The position numbers were made by a program, and so were the translations under genes. The notes below the pieces were generated by a model that did not search any database, was not told where the DNA came from, and saw only the letters and a list, made by a program, of their open reading frames with translations. From assembly GCA_963422465.1 (NCBI GenBank), contig OY730172.1, forward strand, positions 1,674,001 to 1,738,000: DNA of 64,000 nt, given 5' to 3'. This stretch comes from Lichina pygmaea. Lineage: Eukaryota > Ascomycota > Lichinomycetes > Lichinales > Lichinaceae. The first letter of the stretch is position 1. Each line of letters begins with the position of its first letter. Shown here in pieces: positions 24,701-36,340 of the stretch.

Positions 24701-26328
24701 AGAGTTGCAGCTACTCCCATTCATACTCCAACGCCAACGGCTGGGGCGACGGCTCGGACGAGATGCGATCCATCGCGGCCCGCGCGCTGAGCGATCGATT
24801 CTGGCAGTCCGGCATCTCCACTGGGAGTCGAGATGAGTTTTACGCACGAGTGAACGGCACGAGGACGACGATGGAAGGCTTTGCGTCGACCCTTCGAGCG
24901 GCGGTCAGAAACATCCGGGAAGCGTGCTATTCGATCTTGTACTGCATGAGCAGGCTCGAGCAGCAGTTCTACTCCTACGACGACCTCCCACAGCCTCTAG
25001 CTCGCGCATTGCTGGCCGACGCCGGGGCACTGTCGTCGCATCAGGTCTCGACGCTCATCAGCGTGTCGCGACACATCATCGACGTATGCCCCAAGGGGCG
25101 TCGCGAGGTGTTCCTTACGCCGTTGATCTCTCAGCTGTTCGCGCAGCTCGACTCGAAGATCGTGGCTGAATGGAACGAGGTCGCCCGCAGAGACCACACC
25201 GTCTCCACCACGGCCGATGTCTTGACCGAGGAGATGCGGGACGAGAGCGTGCTTCGACAATTGACTCACTCGAGTGCGATGCTGGTTGCCAGCTTGCTCG
25301 ATCCTACGCGAGACGGTAAATGCTGCGCTTCGTCCCTCTTTTTCTCGTCTGAGACTCAATCGTCTTTGCTGATGGTGTTCTTCGCCTCGCCAACAGAGCC
25401 GTCTGACCGGTGGCGGCGCAAGAAGGAGGTCGTCGACGACTCGGTGCCGGTCGACGTTCGCGAGCAGATGCAGCTGCAACCAAAGACCACCGAAGGATCG
25501 ATGCGAGCGTACGTGCTGTCGACGGTCGACATCCTGCAGCAGTTGATGTCGTTCTGCACGCACGTGATCCAAATCCCGGACACCCGAAGTTGCAGCGTCA
25601 TCCTGCGCGTCTTGAGAACCTTGTCTCGAGACTTCCTAGGCCAGACGGAGCTCGGGCCGGCCATGCGCGAGTACATGAGCGGCGACGTGCTCAAAGCGGC
25701 CATCACATCCTTCCACGACTCGCGCTTGGTTGACGTCCAGAAAGAGTTGATCTCCCTCGTCGTGATCATCTACGTGTCATATTCACCCCTCTCGCCGACG
25801 GCGCGGAACAATCTGATGTCCCTTCCAGGCGTCACCGAAGAGAAGATGCAGAGAGTTCACGACGCCCTTTTGACGGCCAAGGACACGCGCCACACGCGCA
25901 GTCTCATGCTGTCTCTCCTCGAGGGCGTTCGGGCTGTGAGCGTATCCGAGCAGGGCAAAGTCGTGCTACCGCCTATAAACGGCGCCGTCGGCGGCAACGG
26001 ACGTCCCTCGTCCTCTCACTCGGACCGGCGTGGGAAGAAGCCCAAAAAAGGCAGCGCGGGAAGACCGAAAATGTTGGGTTACGGGGACAATCACAACGGC
26101 ATCGGTCCCGGCCGCGAGACCGGAACAACTCCAACCTCGAGCATGATGATGATGAGCCTCGACGACGACGACGACGACGTCGGCGCCGGGGGCGGCGTCG
26201 AGTCGGTCTTTGTCGCAGAGCGCGCCAGAGAGAGGGAGCAGGAGATGGAGCACCGCAAAAGTCCAGATCTGACCGGCGTCGCCGATCTGCTCGGCCCTTT
26301 GGCCGTGGTCGAGCAGGAGCAGCTGTAG
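21763..26328 (+). CDS. MSN5: Karyopherin Msn5/exportin-5
   Basis: Importin-beta-type nuclear transport receptor. Yeast Msn5 exports phosphoproteins, and exportin-5 exports structured RNA and tRNA. Eleven modelled exons: 21763-22635, 22690-22875, 22953-23418, 23472-23593, 23646-23717, 23766-23990, 24045-24148, 24198-24456, 24511-24653, 24711-25315 and 25397-26328, giving 1328 residues. The N-terminal region has YIAQIIQALDVAHNARSSQD and VRHYGLSLLEKAV, as in exportin-5. Later exons give CNDRITKGLVAPCYAVQL, FDAAVRGYGKWL, LSDRFWQSGIS and a HEAT-rich C-terminal half. The last 110 residues are low-complexity (Gly/Asp/Met). Introns of 54 bp (24457-24510) and 81 bp (25316-25396) are multiples of three without stops, so read-through would stay in frame; splicing is inferred from family fit. 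Confidence 0.88.
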
Positions 26329-27117
26329 CAGTTGTACCAGGTAGCACTACGTACGGAGTGTGCCACGAGGGAGGGAGAGTGCGTGTTCTTGTGTGTTTCA
26401 GTGGTAGTGGACAAGTCAGATCTGTTGTTGTGAAGCATGCGGAATCAATCGATAAGTATATATTACCTGACATGCATGCTAAAATTCCTCACTCGGTCAC
26501 TCACTCGCCACATTAACGTTCGATGTAGGACCACTACAGCGGACAGCGGGGAGGTGCACTGATCCATTCAGGAAGACTAATTTAGCTAGTCGACTACTTG
26601 TATATGCCCCCCCCCCCCCCCCCTCTTTCCCCCTTGAGCCGTACTGTAAACCCTATTGCTATGATGGCTGGTCCCAAAAGGCACCGGATCACCCCCCAAC
26701 CAAAAATTTGTTCAGTCCTAATCACTGTGTGCTCTGTTTTCCAATCGTAGAGCTTTTGGTTAACTACCAACAAAGAGCATCTCTGATGCAGTCGACACCT
26801 ACTGTACGTACGGAGTACGGTACGTTGGTACATTATCGTTAGTCAGCAGACACTACGTAAGTACTGTATAGGGGAACGGTACGTTACGTACTGTGGCGGT
26901 AGCTTACCGTAGTCATCAAGACCCCATTTCGAGTCTCCTCTCTGCACTCAATACAGAACGTAAATAGACTGTACTTGTACAGTAGACTTTTCTTGACCCC
27001 ATGATGATTGATCGTGTGTGAACCCAGAAAGCTCGGGCTGGACCATCCTCGATCATGTACGTATGTATGTACCGTGCTCGACCCTTCTTCATACATGCCC
27101 TTCACTCTGATCAAAAG
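26329..27117. other. Intergenic between converging MSN5 and RMI1
   Basis: About 790 bp holding a 17-C run at 26607-26623, several GTACGTAC tracts (about 26805-26900 and 27057-27072) and two 3' ends. No gene is recognised. Confidence 0.6.
26607..26623. repeat. Poly-C tract (17 C)
   Basis: Uninterrupted C homopolymer in the MSN5-RMI1 convergent spacer. Confidence 0.8.
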
Positions 27118-28205
27118 CTATGTATGTATCCCGGCCTTCAAAGCCTCCTTCCTGCCCGCACACCACGCTTTATGCAGCTCGTCGACTTTTCCACCGAGGA
27201 CGCTCGTCGTGTCTGGTTCGAGCAGGAGCACGGCGCGAGCTTGGATGACGTTTCGTAGCGTGATCTGTGTATCGTCTTAGTATCATCTTGTTTCTGGCTC
27301 GGGGGGGAAGGGGGATGATCTCCGATGGGGCGATGGAGGTCGGCCTGTTGTGAATGGCAGATCCATATAGGGAGAAGAGGAGAGAGGGGGGGGGGGGGGG
27401 GGGGGAGGGAGGGAGGCAGGCAGAGGGAGGATCGCCCATCTGCGAATAGGAGCCAGGTAAGGGCATACGTCTGTGAAACAGATGCCGTAGGGTGGTGATC
27501 TTCTAATCTTGTAGATGTAGTTGGGGATTACGATCGCAGAGGATGAGAGAAGAGAGCCTACGTGTGGAGATCTACCTTTGTGCCAATGTTCATGCCGATC
27601 CTTACGCCCTTCACCTTGCGCAGCTCGACGGCCCATACTTGGGTGCCGTGCGCGTCTTGGAGGAGCAGTTTACAGATGCCGCTGCTGCTCTTACTGCCGG
27701 CGCCGGCGGCGACGCCACCTTCCGAAGCCACGTCACTACCGCCGCCGTCGGTGTGACGCTCGGTAGGGACAACCCGGATGATCTCCCTTCCCTTGGTCGT
27801 CTCGCCGCGCTCGGCCGCCTCGATATCTTCGAGCTGGGACCACCGACTGCGGCTGATGTCCTGGACGTCCAACACCTGCAGCGCGATCGGGCCTGCGAGA
27901 CGACGCTCTGCGAGCTCTGCATCGTGGATGTCGTGCGGGAGCGTCTTGGCGGTGACGTTGGCAGCGGTAGCGGTAGCGGTAGGCGTCGCCGACGACGCAC
28001 GTGCCGGGATCGAAAACGCCGAGCCGACGTCAGCGTTCAGGAACCGCACCTTGGCCGTTGCGAGCAGCGACGGAAACGGCGTCGTCAGCTTCTGTGTCGA
28101 GAGAAACCCATCGATCCACGTCTGCTTCGGCAACACGTTGAATGCCGCCGAGAGCTGCGTCGTGAGCTGCTTGGCTGTCGACGCGGCATGACATGACACC
28201 GCCAT
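27118..28205 (-). CDS. RMI1: RecQ-mediated genome instability protein Rmi1
   Basis: OB-fold partner of Sgs1 helicase and topoisomerase III in the complex that dissolves double Holliday junctions. Exons are 28205-27576 and 27264-27118, giving 258 residues. The frame continues upstream to a TTG near 28232, but the first ATG gives MAVSCHAASTAKQLTTQLSA, and FNVLPKQTWIDGFLS is the Rmi1 N-terminal helical domain, so 28205 is chosen. The OB-fold is seen as GPIALQVLDVQDISRSRWSQLE, CKLLLQDAHGTQVWAVELRKVKG and, after splicing, ITLRNVIQARAVLLLEPD and VLGGKVDELHKAW. The intron is 311 bp, far longer than most here, and contains a 20-G run at 27386-27405. Confidence 0.88.
27386..27405. repeat. Poly-G tract inside the RMI1 intron
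   Basis: Twenty G on the plus strand, so C-rich in the RMI1 transcript, followed by GGGA repeats. It may be length-polymorphic. Confidence 0.8.
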
Positions 28206-29307
28206 GACCACTATCGGCTGTTCTTCGTCCAACGACGTTGGAACGTGTATGGTACGTACCTCGGCACGGGTACGATGTCAGCGCAACGCCACTGCCTAGT
28301 GGCTTGCTGAGTCAGCATTATCTCGTATCCTCGAAGCCTTGTCTTCTTGTACACAGTACGTACCTTCCGTAGTACCTCCGTACTTCCGTATGGGAGGACC
28401 AGTGTCTGGCTCCAGATACTTTGATGATGCGGCTTAGCGGTAGAATTTTGCTTCAATTTTACCAAGCTTTCTCCGCTACGTAAGTACACAGTACCGGTAC
28501 GGGTGTCGTCCTGTAGTGTAAGTCGCCTGGCGTGCCTGGTTCTAAGGAGAGTGTGGCCTTGGCTGATCCACGTGCGATTGTCTTGGGCCTACGGAAGTAA
28601 ACAGGGACGTACGTACTGCAACTCGCAGAAGTACTCTGTACGGTACGTATGTACCGGTACTGGTTCTCACGCCCTACTTCAACCGTACTTACATACGTAC
28701 CATGGCGTGCATGTCCTGTAAGTGGTGCGGGTGAGTACCATCATTCAGTTCATGGGTCATTCAAACATGGTAGTGGTGTGGAATAAAACTTGCCATGGGT
28801 CGCAGGCAGAACTTTCCGAACGATCACCTGGTGATCAAGGTATTGCGTGTTGCGGCCGCAGGCTGGGCTAGGCCCAGGGAGTACAGCTTAGTCAGGCAGG
28901 GAGCGGGGCTCATACGGTATAGCCTCCGAATCCGAGAGGGCTCCAAAGAACAGCTTTCTCCCCTCTATCAGTAGGCCGATGCCTTTCTAGCTCCAGCAGT
29001 ACGTAACGTACGTACTGTACGTAACGTACCGTACGGAAGTACAGTAAACTGAGAATACACCAGGATACCGGGCCTGGAAAGACGTGAACACGAGATGAAG
29101 CGGACACGGTTGAATACGAGACAGCATCCGCCAGATGATCCGCATTTGACCCAGCAATTCCCTCGTACCAAGCACATGCACGGAGCCTCAGACATTATAA
29201 GGGTTGGTGGCCAGCCTGAAGATTCAGCAGCTCCCGATCTTTCCTTGACTGCAGGTGGCTTGGCCATCGTCACACGATGCCAATCCACTGATCGATGATC
29301 TGTGATC
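28206..29307. other. Intergenic, GTAC-rich, RMI1 to secreted-protein gene
   Basis: 1.1 kb between divergent genes, unusually dense in GTACGTAC, CCGTAC and GTACGGTAC motifs (28350-28510, 28605-28700, 29000-29042). No gene is supported. Confidence 0.6.
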
Positions 29308-30496
29308 ATGATTCTTCTCCGATACTGGCCGTTGCTGTCCGCCGTCATCACCGTCGGCACGGCTACCCCTCTTCCAGAGAATTCCTTCCCAGGAGAAGCC
29401 TCTGAAGTCGAGCGCTCGCCAAACAAGGGGCGTCCTGATCCGATTAGTACTCTGGCTGTCGGTACATTCGCTGCCATCTTCGGCAAACCTCTCGCAGAGA
29501 AAACCGTCGGGCGGGTGAAGGACTGGTTTCAGGAGCGAAAGCTTGTGGATGCGGACCGACAAAGTAAGTGATTCCGCGCATGCGAACTTGTTTGCGCTTC
29601 TGACCGGTGGATAGGCTTGACTGTGCTCTCTAGCCAGGATGTCTATGGTCTGTGTTTGGAAGCTCTAGTATGACATCCCTCCTGCCCCTTTGTCGGAACC
29701 ACCTTTGCTCACTCTCTATTCGTAGACCAAGGACTGGTTAGAGAAAAATGGCTTCCTAAAGGTAATTACGTTCCTCAGTATCGTGACCATAGGGTTCTGC
29801 CTCTGACGATGGACAGCGGGATGCAGAAGACTCGAGACCCCTCTCGGTAAGTCAACTAGCACCATTCGTTCGGTGGGTTGTACTCTGACCATGGTTCAAG
29901 CCGGAGGTGGAAATCGATAGGATGACTGAGGCAAAAGGAAAAGCAATGGTGTGGACCACCCCCTCCCCCACCTTGGTCTTCTGTATGGGGTTGAGACGAT
30001 CAATGTACCCTAACGAGCGTGCAGGCAGATGTGACTATACCACGCATTGGCTCCTGTCTTTGTGGCTGGCGAAGCTAACCTCTAGGGCCACCGCAAGTAT
30101 GGAGACTTGGTCAACAAGTATCGTCCGGAGCACGACGTGAATGCCTTGGCCCGCGGCGAAAAGAATCATAAAATCTGCTCTTTCAGGAAAGAGGCCGAGG
30201 CCATTGTCGTTAAACGCCGAAAGAAAGATCGAAAGATCCAACGAGATATTGACCGAGGTACAAGAAGCGCGAGCAACAGTCCGCGTGGGCGAGATGACGC
30301 CTCGCAATTTTCCATGTCCACTCAGAAGGAGAACTTGGCCAAGAGACTACTCAACAGCTTGCCCTCGTACTGGAAGCCGCCCGTGCGTCGACCGAAACCG
30401 TCAGAAGAAGCGAGAGGGAGGCAACCTTTCGGCCCTGCTGGCGGTGCTGGTGTTGGACCGAGGCGGCCAATACATTACTTACCGCGGAGGCTCTGA
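29308..30496 (+). CDS. Predicted small secreted protein, unknown function
   Basis: Not recognised. The N-terminus MILLRYWPLLSAVITVGTATP has a hydrophobic core and a likely signal-peptide cleavage site after GTATP. Exons tried are 29308-29563, 29634-29647, 29726-29761, 29817-29846, 29901-29948 and 30086-30496, giving 264 residues. Four of these are micro-exons of 14-48 nt, and all junctions are GT-AG with compatible phases. The mature part reads GKPLAEKTVGRVKDWFQERK, TKDWLEKNGFLK and GHRKYGDLVNKYRPEHD. In the last 250 bp all three forward frames are open and look helical, so the 3' end may contain another intron and the C-terminus is doubtful. Candidates include a secreted effector-like protein, but nothing in the sequence proves it. 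Confidence 0.5.
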
Positions 30497-31522
30497 TCCA
30501 CGAGGGCCACAGTACTCCTCCCGGGCTGGCTTGACGACATTGATGACGAAGAGCGACTTTGTTTCCCTTTCATGCTTTTTCTTGGCAAGGGGAGGGGAGG
30601 GGGGGGGGTATACCAGGGGAAACATGCAAATCCAAGGAGCGCAATGGCGGTACTCGAATTCCTTTTCTCTGTTTCACTGCTATTGATTCTGTCAGAGCCA
30701 GAGGCTACGTACAGTACGCACTGTACTTTATTCTGAGAAGTAGTTGACTAATGACTATCTATGACGTAAGGCCTTGGAGGCACAGTCAAGACCTGATCAT
30801 TGCGAGATCCAAGTGTACTGCATGTCTGCCCAGCCAGGGTATTCGGGAGACCTGGTATGTGGCTATAGACGTCGAGCGTGTCATCGTTGTAGCACATCTT
30901 CCGATGGTCATGCTGGGTATGTAATTAGGCACGGAACAGGGCATCAACTCCGTAGGCTCCTTCCCCAAGTCGCTAACTGGGTATCTTATCACCAAGGTGG
31001 CTTGCTCGTATATGTTGCGGTACCGTACAGTACGTACCGTAGAACGTTCGTATTCACAGATGTCCGACGCAAGATGCAAGTGGCAGAGATTCATCAAACA
31101 TCGGAATGGAAGCTAGGGTGGAAGATTCTACGATGTTCGACGATAGCAGGCTCATCACCAGATCCGTAACTTTGTCGGCAGTCGGAGACGTTCACTTGTT
31201 GGTGTCAGGGATGAGCATGACGTGACTTACTCTAGCCATCATGAACAGGTGTGCAAAGGGCCACTCTTGACGGATGGGTCTGCACTACCAGGTACGTACG
31301 TACCGTACGTAAATCATAGGGACTCTATAGCCTATTTTCAGGTCTGCCCCGAACAGTAAGTCCCGATGCCGAGCTTCACGCATACAGCTGTTTCCTCCTA
31401 CGGGCGTAGCATGCCAGCTCATCCAAAGCAATGTCTAATGCGCCTCTCACAAGAAAGCATTGTTGAGGTGGCACTCAATGTCTACGATAAATTCGCCTCG
31501 CTCCCCTCGACCGTCGACGACC
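30497..31522. other. Intergenic, before VPS51
   Basis: About 1 kb with a G-rich patch near 30590-30608 and GTACGTAC tracts near 31020-31040 and 31292-31312. No gene is recognised. Confidence 0.55.
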
Positions 31523-33089
31523 ATGTCATCGCAGACGACGCCAGACTCGTTACGGAGGCCATCCACCGACACTCTCGGGACAGGCGTTAGCCATGTTAGT
31601 AGCCCAGAGACCTTGTAACCTGTACGCCCCCCACCGGAGTATCCGCTCAAGCAGTAACTCAGACGCGACCCTTGACCATAGTCGCAACCAGCATCCCACT
31701 CTCAGCAAAAGCAAAAGAAGGATCGCCGAGCCGCTCTGAGAGACTATTATGGCATCAACGATGCCGGAAACGACGGCAGTGGCCCCTCGACTGCCGACAA
31801 CAACGTGTCTGGCGGCACCACGAGAGGAGACGACGACGATGGATCGAGTTTGGATCTCAGTGTCTTGGACAAGCACGATTTTGACGCCCAGGACTATGTC
31901 GACAAGTTACTCGCTCATGAGAGCCTGCAGGACGTGCTGAAGGCGGAGCGGAGGCTGCTTGATGGTATGTTCCGATGGTACTCTCCTAGAACGGCTCCGA
32001 TCTGGCTACATCGTTTCATACAAAGTCGAACTTGATGCCGGGACTTCACCACCGGCCAAGTACAGAGCACGAACGTGGCTCCTTGCCAAATGCGTACGAC
32101 TGCATTCGTACAAGATTTCCCATACCTTACTGAGTCAATATCAGCTCCCGTCTTGATGCTTGATCAAGCCTTTGCTGTACATCTCTTTCCAATTTCCATC
32201 TCTCAACTTCCAGACTGGATATTACGGAGTACAACGGCCTGTCTGAAGACACGATACCATGTTTCTTTGATCGTCGTCATACGTTTTTCTCGCAGGGAAG
32301 AACGGCAATGGCGGCATGCAGCTTGCAGCTCTGGATCATCAATTCCCCTGCTACTTCACTGATGCTCTGGAACAGTCAAGGATGACAGCCTCGATCTGCG
32401 TAGATATCCGGTCACTGGACGGCGAACGCAAAGCGCTGGTCTACGACAACTATTCCAAGCTGATTGTGGCAACCGAGACCATCAAGAAGGTATGTGTGCA
32501 AACCTAGCCAATTCTGATGAGATGTCGAGCCCTGTCTAGCACATGTGGAATCCTTGACACCTTTCCCCTTTTCCGTAGTTTCGACAAAAAGGATTTTCTC
32601 TTCATAGGTCGACATCGTCAGCGATAAAGCAGACCTCTGACTTCGTATCACCGAGGATAGATGAGGGCAAACATGGACCCGCTGGGCACGACGACCGCCA
32701 CGCTATCCCCGGCCATCTCACACATCGCAGCCACGGCCGAGACGGTGATGGCCACACTCCGCGAGCGGCAGCGGAAAGAGCAGGGAAACGGAAACGAAAA
32801 CGGAAGCAGCCGGGAAAGTCCATCGCGCGGGACAGGCCCCGAAGACCAACAACAAGCGCAAGACAATGTAGACGCTCGAGCCCAAAAACAGAAGCAGCAA
32901 CAGCGCCTCGTCCGACGTGTGCTCGACAGCCCTCGTCGCATCAGAAAGATGGTACGCGACGGCCAGCGCGACCAAGCAAAGGCCGAGTGGGCCGCTGTCG
33001 CTTGCCTGCTCGACCGCTGGGAAGGCGTCGACGGCGTGCAGGACGTCAGGAGAGAGGGTGAGAGGGCGCTGACACTGGGGGATGTGTAG
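31523..33089 (+). CDS. VPS51: GARP/EARP tethering complex subunit Vps51
   Basis: Subunit of the GARP complex, which tethers endosome-derived vesicles at the trans-Golgi. Exons are 31523-31585 (tentative; the donor could also be at 31595), 31682-31964, 32404-32489 and 32661-33089, giving about 286 residues. The core is RRAALRDYYGIND, HDFDAQDYVDKLLAHESLQD, then the spliced LLDDIRSLDGERKALVYDNYSKLIVATETIKK and MRANMDPLG, each matching the Vps51 N-terminal coiled-coil domain. The C-terminal part has a Gln/Lys-rich linker and VRRVLDSPRRIRKMVRDGQ. Intron 2 is 439 bp, so a small extra exon there cannot be excluded. Fungal Vps51 is short, as here. Confidence 0.85.
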
Positions 33090-33103
33090 GCTGGAGCTGT
33101 GAC

Positions 33104-33104
<1 letters not shown>

Positions 33105-33146
<42 letters not shown>
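33105..33146. repeat. (TG)n microsatellite
   Basis: About 20 TG units just 3' of the VPS51 stop, followed by a GA-rich purine tract to about 33220. Confidence 0.9.
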
Positions 33147-33149
<3 letters not shown>

Positions 33150-33260
33150 GAGAGAGAGAGATCATCATAAAGGTAAGAGAAAGAGGAGGGAAGGGAGAGG
33201 GAGAGAGGGAGAAGAGGAGATGATTACATGATCATCCTGAAATCCATCAATAGCCCCTCA

Positions 33261-33437
<177 letters not shown>

Positions 33438-33519
33438 TTATAGTGACATCACTCTCACTCTGCTCGTCGCTGCTCAGCACTAATTCTCACGCTTGTCCAA
33501 TATCCTATTTGTCTCCTGG

Positions 33520-33957
33520 GGGGCGGCATGGTGTAGCGGGAAGCTGGTGAGAGTTTCCCACTACGTGGCACCCATGACCCGGAACTAGTGGTGTCAGGCC
33601 TGGAGAACCTGACTAAACTATTCGTCAGTTCGAATCTGACCCACCCCACATTCTGCCACAAAAACCCCGAGATTCATAGAACTTGTCTAAGATGTACTCC
33701 TCGCAAGATGTATGAAAACCCTCAAGAAATAGCTCACCCAATATCCGTCAAGATCCACAAAACCCTCATTACTGTGGTTTTCCTATTTCCCCTACGGGGT
33801 TTGGGGTTTTCCCACAGTACGTGCACTACAAACCACGGGGTGTACGGTAAATGCGTGAGGTCCCCGAGTCAAGTCTACCAGAGACAAAAATCCTTCAAGA
33901 AGTTCTGCATGGCTTAACAGCCGAATCAGTGTAAGAATCAAATCAAAAAAAAAAAAA
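33520..33957 (+). mobile_element. SINE-like retroposon, copy 2
   Basis: A 438-bp element with a perfect 13-bp target duplication ATTTGTCTCCTGG at 33507-33519 and 33958-33970. The A box is at 33529-33540 and the B box at 33628-33636. The 3' tail is AATCAAATC followed by about 14 A. Aligned by eye to copy 1 it shows roughly eight differences over about 430 shared bases. The five bases before GGCATGG differ between copies, as expected from variable 5' ends. Both copies lie in the same orientation. Confidence 0.87.
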
Positions 33958-34050
33958 ATTTGTCTCCTGGAGCACACCAACTTTGTTGATTCGGTCTTTA
34001 AATCTCCGCTGTCAGTCTTCAGCTCTCGTTGTCGGTCTTCTCTCCGCTTA

Positions 34051-34173
34051 TCTGGAATCTGGAGGCTCGAGTCTGGCGTCTGCAGTCTGACGTCTGCAGT
34101 CTGGAGGCTGGAGGCTGGAGGCTGGAGTCCGGAGTCTGGAGTCCGGAGTGTCGCGTCCGGAGCCTGGCGTCTG
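34051..34173. repeat. Minisatellite, CTGGAGTCCGGAGT-like units
   Basis: Imperfect tandem units of about 7-14 bp built on CTGGAGGCTGGAG, CTGGAGTCCGGAG and CTGCAGTCTGACGT. Confidence 0.8.
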
Positions 34174-34203
34174 GGGCTGTTTCAACCCACTGCTTTACGC
34201 CCC

Positions 34204-34390
34204 ACTCATGCCTCCCATGCCTCTCAGGCTTCTCAGGCTCCTCAGACTTCTCAGGCTTCTCAGGCTTCTCATGCCTCTCAGGCCTCTCGTGCCTCTCATG
34301 CCTCCCAGGCCTCTCATGCCTCTCAGGCTTCTCAAACTTCTCATGGCCCAGGCTTCTCAAACTTCTCATGGCCCAGGCTTCTCATGCTTC
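34204..34390. repeat. Minisatellite, CTCAGGCTT/CTCATGCCT units
   Basis: Imperfect 9-10 bp units (CTCATGCCTCTCAGGCTT and variants) run up to the DPH7 stop codon, so they occupy the DPH7 3' UTR. A longer unit ending TTCTCATGGCCCAGGC occurs twice near 34330-34380. Confidence 0.85.
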
Positions 34391-36340
34391 TCAGGGTCTT
34401 TCAGCCTCCTCAAAGTCCCAGACACAGACGCGACGATCGTAGAAACTGACGGTGACACAACGATATCTGCGCCCACCGGTGACTGCGCCCATCCTCTCGG
34501 CCTCTCCTACCACGTCCCTTGTCACGGCAGAGGAGCTTGTTGCAGCTGCAGGAATCGTTCTGCTTGGCTGCACGCCGCAGCCGTACGTCAAGCTCTGGTG
34601 TTCGGTGAAGTGGCCGACGACGACGATCGACCAGGGTCCTTGCTTGACATGCTGCGTCACGCGCAAGACGCGCGCCCCGCTGCTCATGCAGCATGCTAGC
34701 ACGAGCAGGCTTCGCTCAGGAGATTTCGTGCCGGGTCTCGGCGTGGTTGCTGCGACTGCTGTGCTTACCGTGTTTGACGCCGGTGTCAAGGATGATGGAG
34801 TCGGCGGTCCTGCGATGGCGATCTTGTTGTTGCTGTTGCTGTTGTCGGCCATCATCTTTAGACGCCATACGCCGTCGTCGAGCCGCCGCTCGGCATGGAC
34901 GTTGCCCGTGCGTATGTCCAGCAGCCGCACGTGTTCGTCGAAACTGCCGGTCAGAACTAGAACCTCGTCGTTGTTGCCGTTCTCCTCTGTCGCGCCAGAG
35001 TTGGAGGACAACGGCAGTGGCAGCACGGCGGTGACACCCGCTTGGTGTGCCCTACGGATCGGACGCTGCGGGACAGGCTGACGTAGTGCCGATGCTGATG
35101 CCGACGGCGACGGCGACGGCGACGGCGACTGTGGCGCTGGATCCAAGAACGACGAGGACGACAGCGAGGAGATCCGTAGCGTGACGTCGTCTCCTCCAGA
35201 GACCAGGAAGAGCTCACGCACCGTGTCGTCGTGATCGCGGTCGTCGTCGCCGTCGTCGTCAGGATGCTTCCCCACTGCAGCCGCAAACGCGACGGTCCAC
35301 GCATGGAAGTCATGCCGCAGCACCTGCGCCGCCACGACCCGCAGAAACACGCTGTCCTCCTTGCCGGCAGATGACGTGTTCGCCTTTACCAGCTCGACCG
35401 AACCGCTGTCCAACGACACGGCAAGGATGTCCGGGAACGTCGGATGCCACGCCAGCGCCAGCGCCGTCAAGGAAGAAGGCCACAAGGCGACGCAGCATTG
35501 CAGGCGGAGAGACACGACGCTCCGCTGCTCGTGCCCATCGTGTCCCTCGTGCCCCTCTTCCTGCGCCTCTTGGTGCAGTCGATACAGCGCCAGTCGTCCG
35601 CCGGATAAAGCACATCCGAGCAGATGGGGCCTACGAGGGGCGAAGTGCACGTCCAACACACCCCAGGGGCATTCAATCTTCTGGAGCAGTGTTCTATGAG
35701 ACCTTCATGAGATGGGACTTGATCGTTCACGGCTCTTGGTATGATCGCTTTTTGAAATGATATTCTCCTTTCTTTTTGGCATCGACTCCGCCAGCAGAAG
35801 GGTTGTGTGAGGGAGGAAAAGAGAAGGAATGAAAGTGAGAAATGCCAAGGCCTGTCGTGAACAGCACAGGCCAGATGTGAGAGAAATGTAGTCGCCTTAC
35901 AAGCCACGTTCATCGACGTCATCTCTGCCCTGTCCGTCCTCCAGTCGGAACAACAAAAGACTTCCAATCTTCCTCTGGACCACTTCAGACCACCCTCCTC
36001 CTCCTCCTCCTCCTCCTCCTTCTCCTCCCCCTCCTTCTTCATCGTGGCCATCATGATGGGCGCTCCGCGCAGCAGAATCGTCATCGCCCCTCGCCAGTGA
36101 TCCACTCTGCTCGTCCTCTGGCTCATCCTCCACGCGGGGCTCTGTATTTTTCATCTCCTCCGCTCCATCTTCTTCGAAGACTTTCCTCTTCTTCTTTTTC
36201 GCCACCTCGTCCTCCTGCTCCACTAGCGTGTACGTACCGACAACGAAACATTCCGGTAACGCGGGCGAGAAGGCGACGCAGCAAGGGTTGCTGGCGTCGA
36301 GGATTCTGCTGAAACCCGGTTTTATCACAGCTGGCTTCAT
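34391..36340 (-). CDS. DPH7: Diphthine methyl ester hydrolase Dph7 (WD40)
   Basis: WD40 methylesterase that demethylates diphthine methyl ester during diphthamide synthesis on elongation factor 2. Exons are 36340-35901 and 35693-34391, giving 580 residues. The junction restores LLQKIECPWGVLDVHF, the expected first blade. Further family marks are HDFHAWTVAF, LFLVSGGDDVTLRI, VLVLTGSFDEHVRLLDIR, DGVWRLKMM, HFTEHQSLTYGCG and VSFYDRRVCVWDF. Low-complexity inserts (an acidic and Gly-rich loop in exon 1, a Ser/Pro/Ala run and an Asn/Ser run) make it longer than yeast Rrt2. The 3' end abuts a minisatellite. Confidence 0.9.

Noticed and set aside
30774-31169. 131-codon frame between the secreted-protein gene and VPS51
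   Set aside because: No domain, interrupted by GTACGTAC tracts, and without a plausible promoter or intron pattern.
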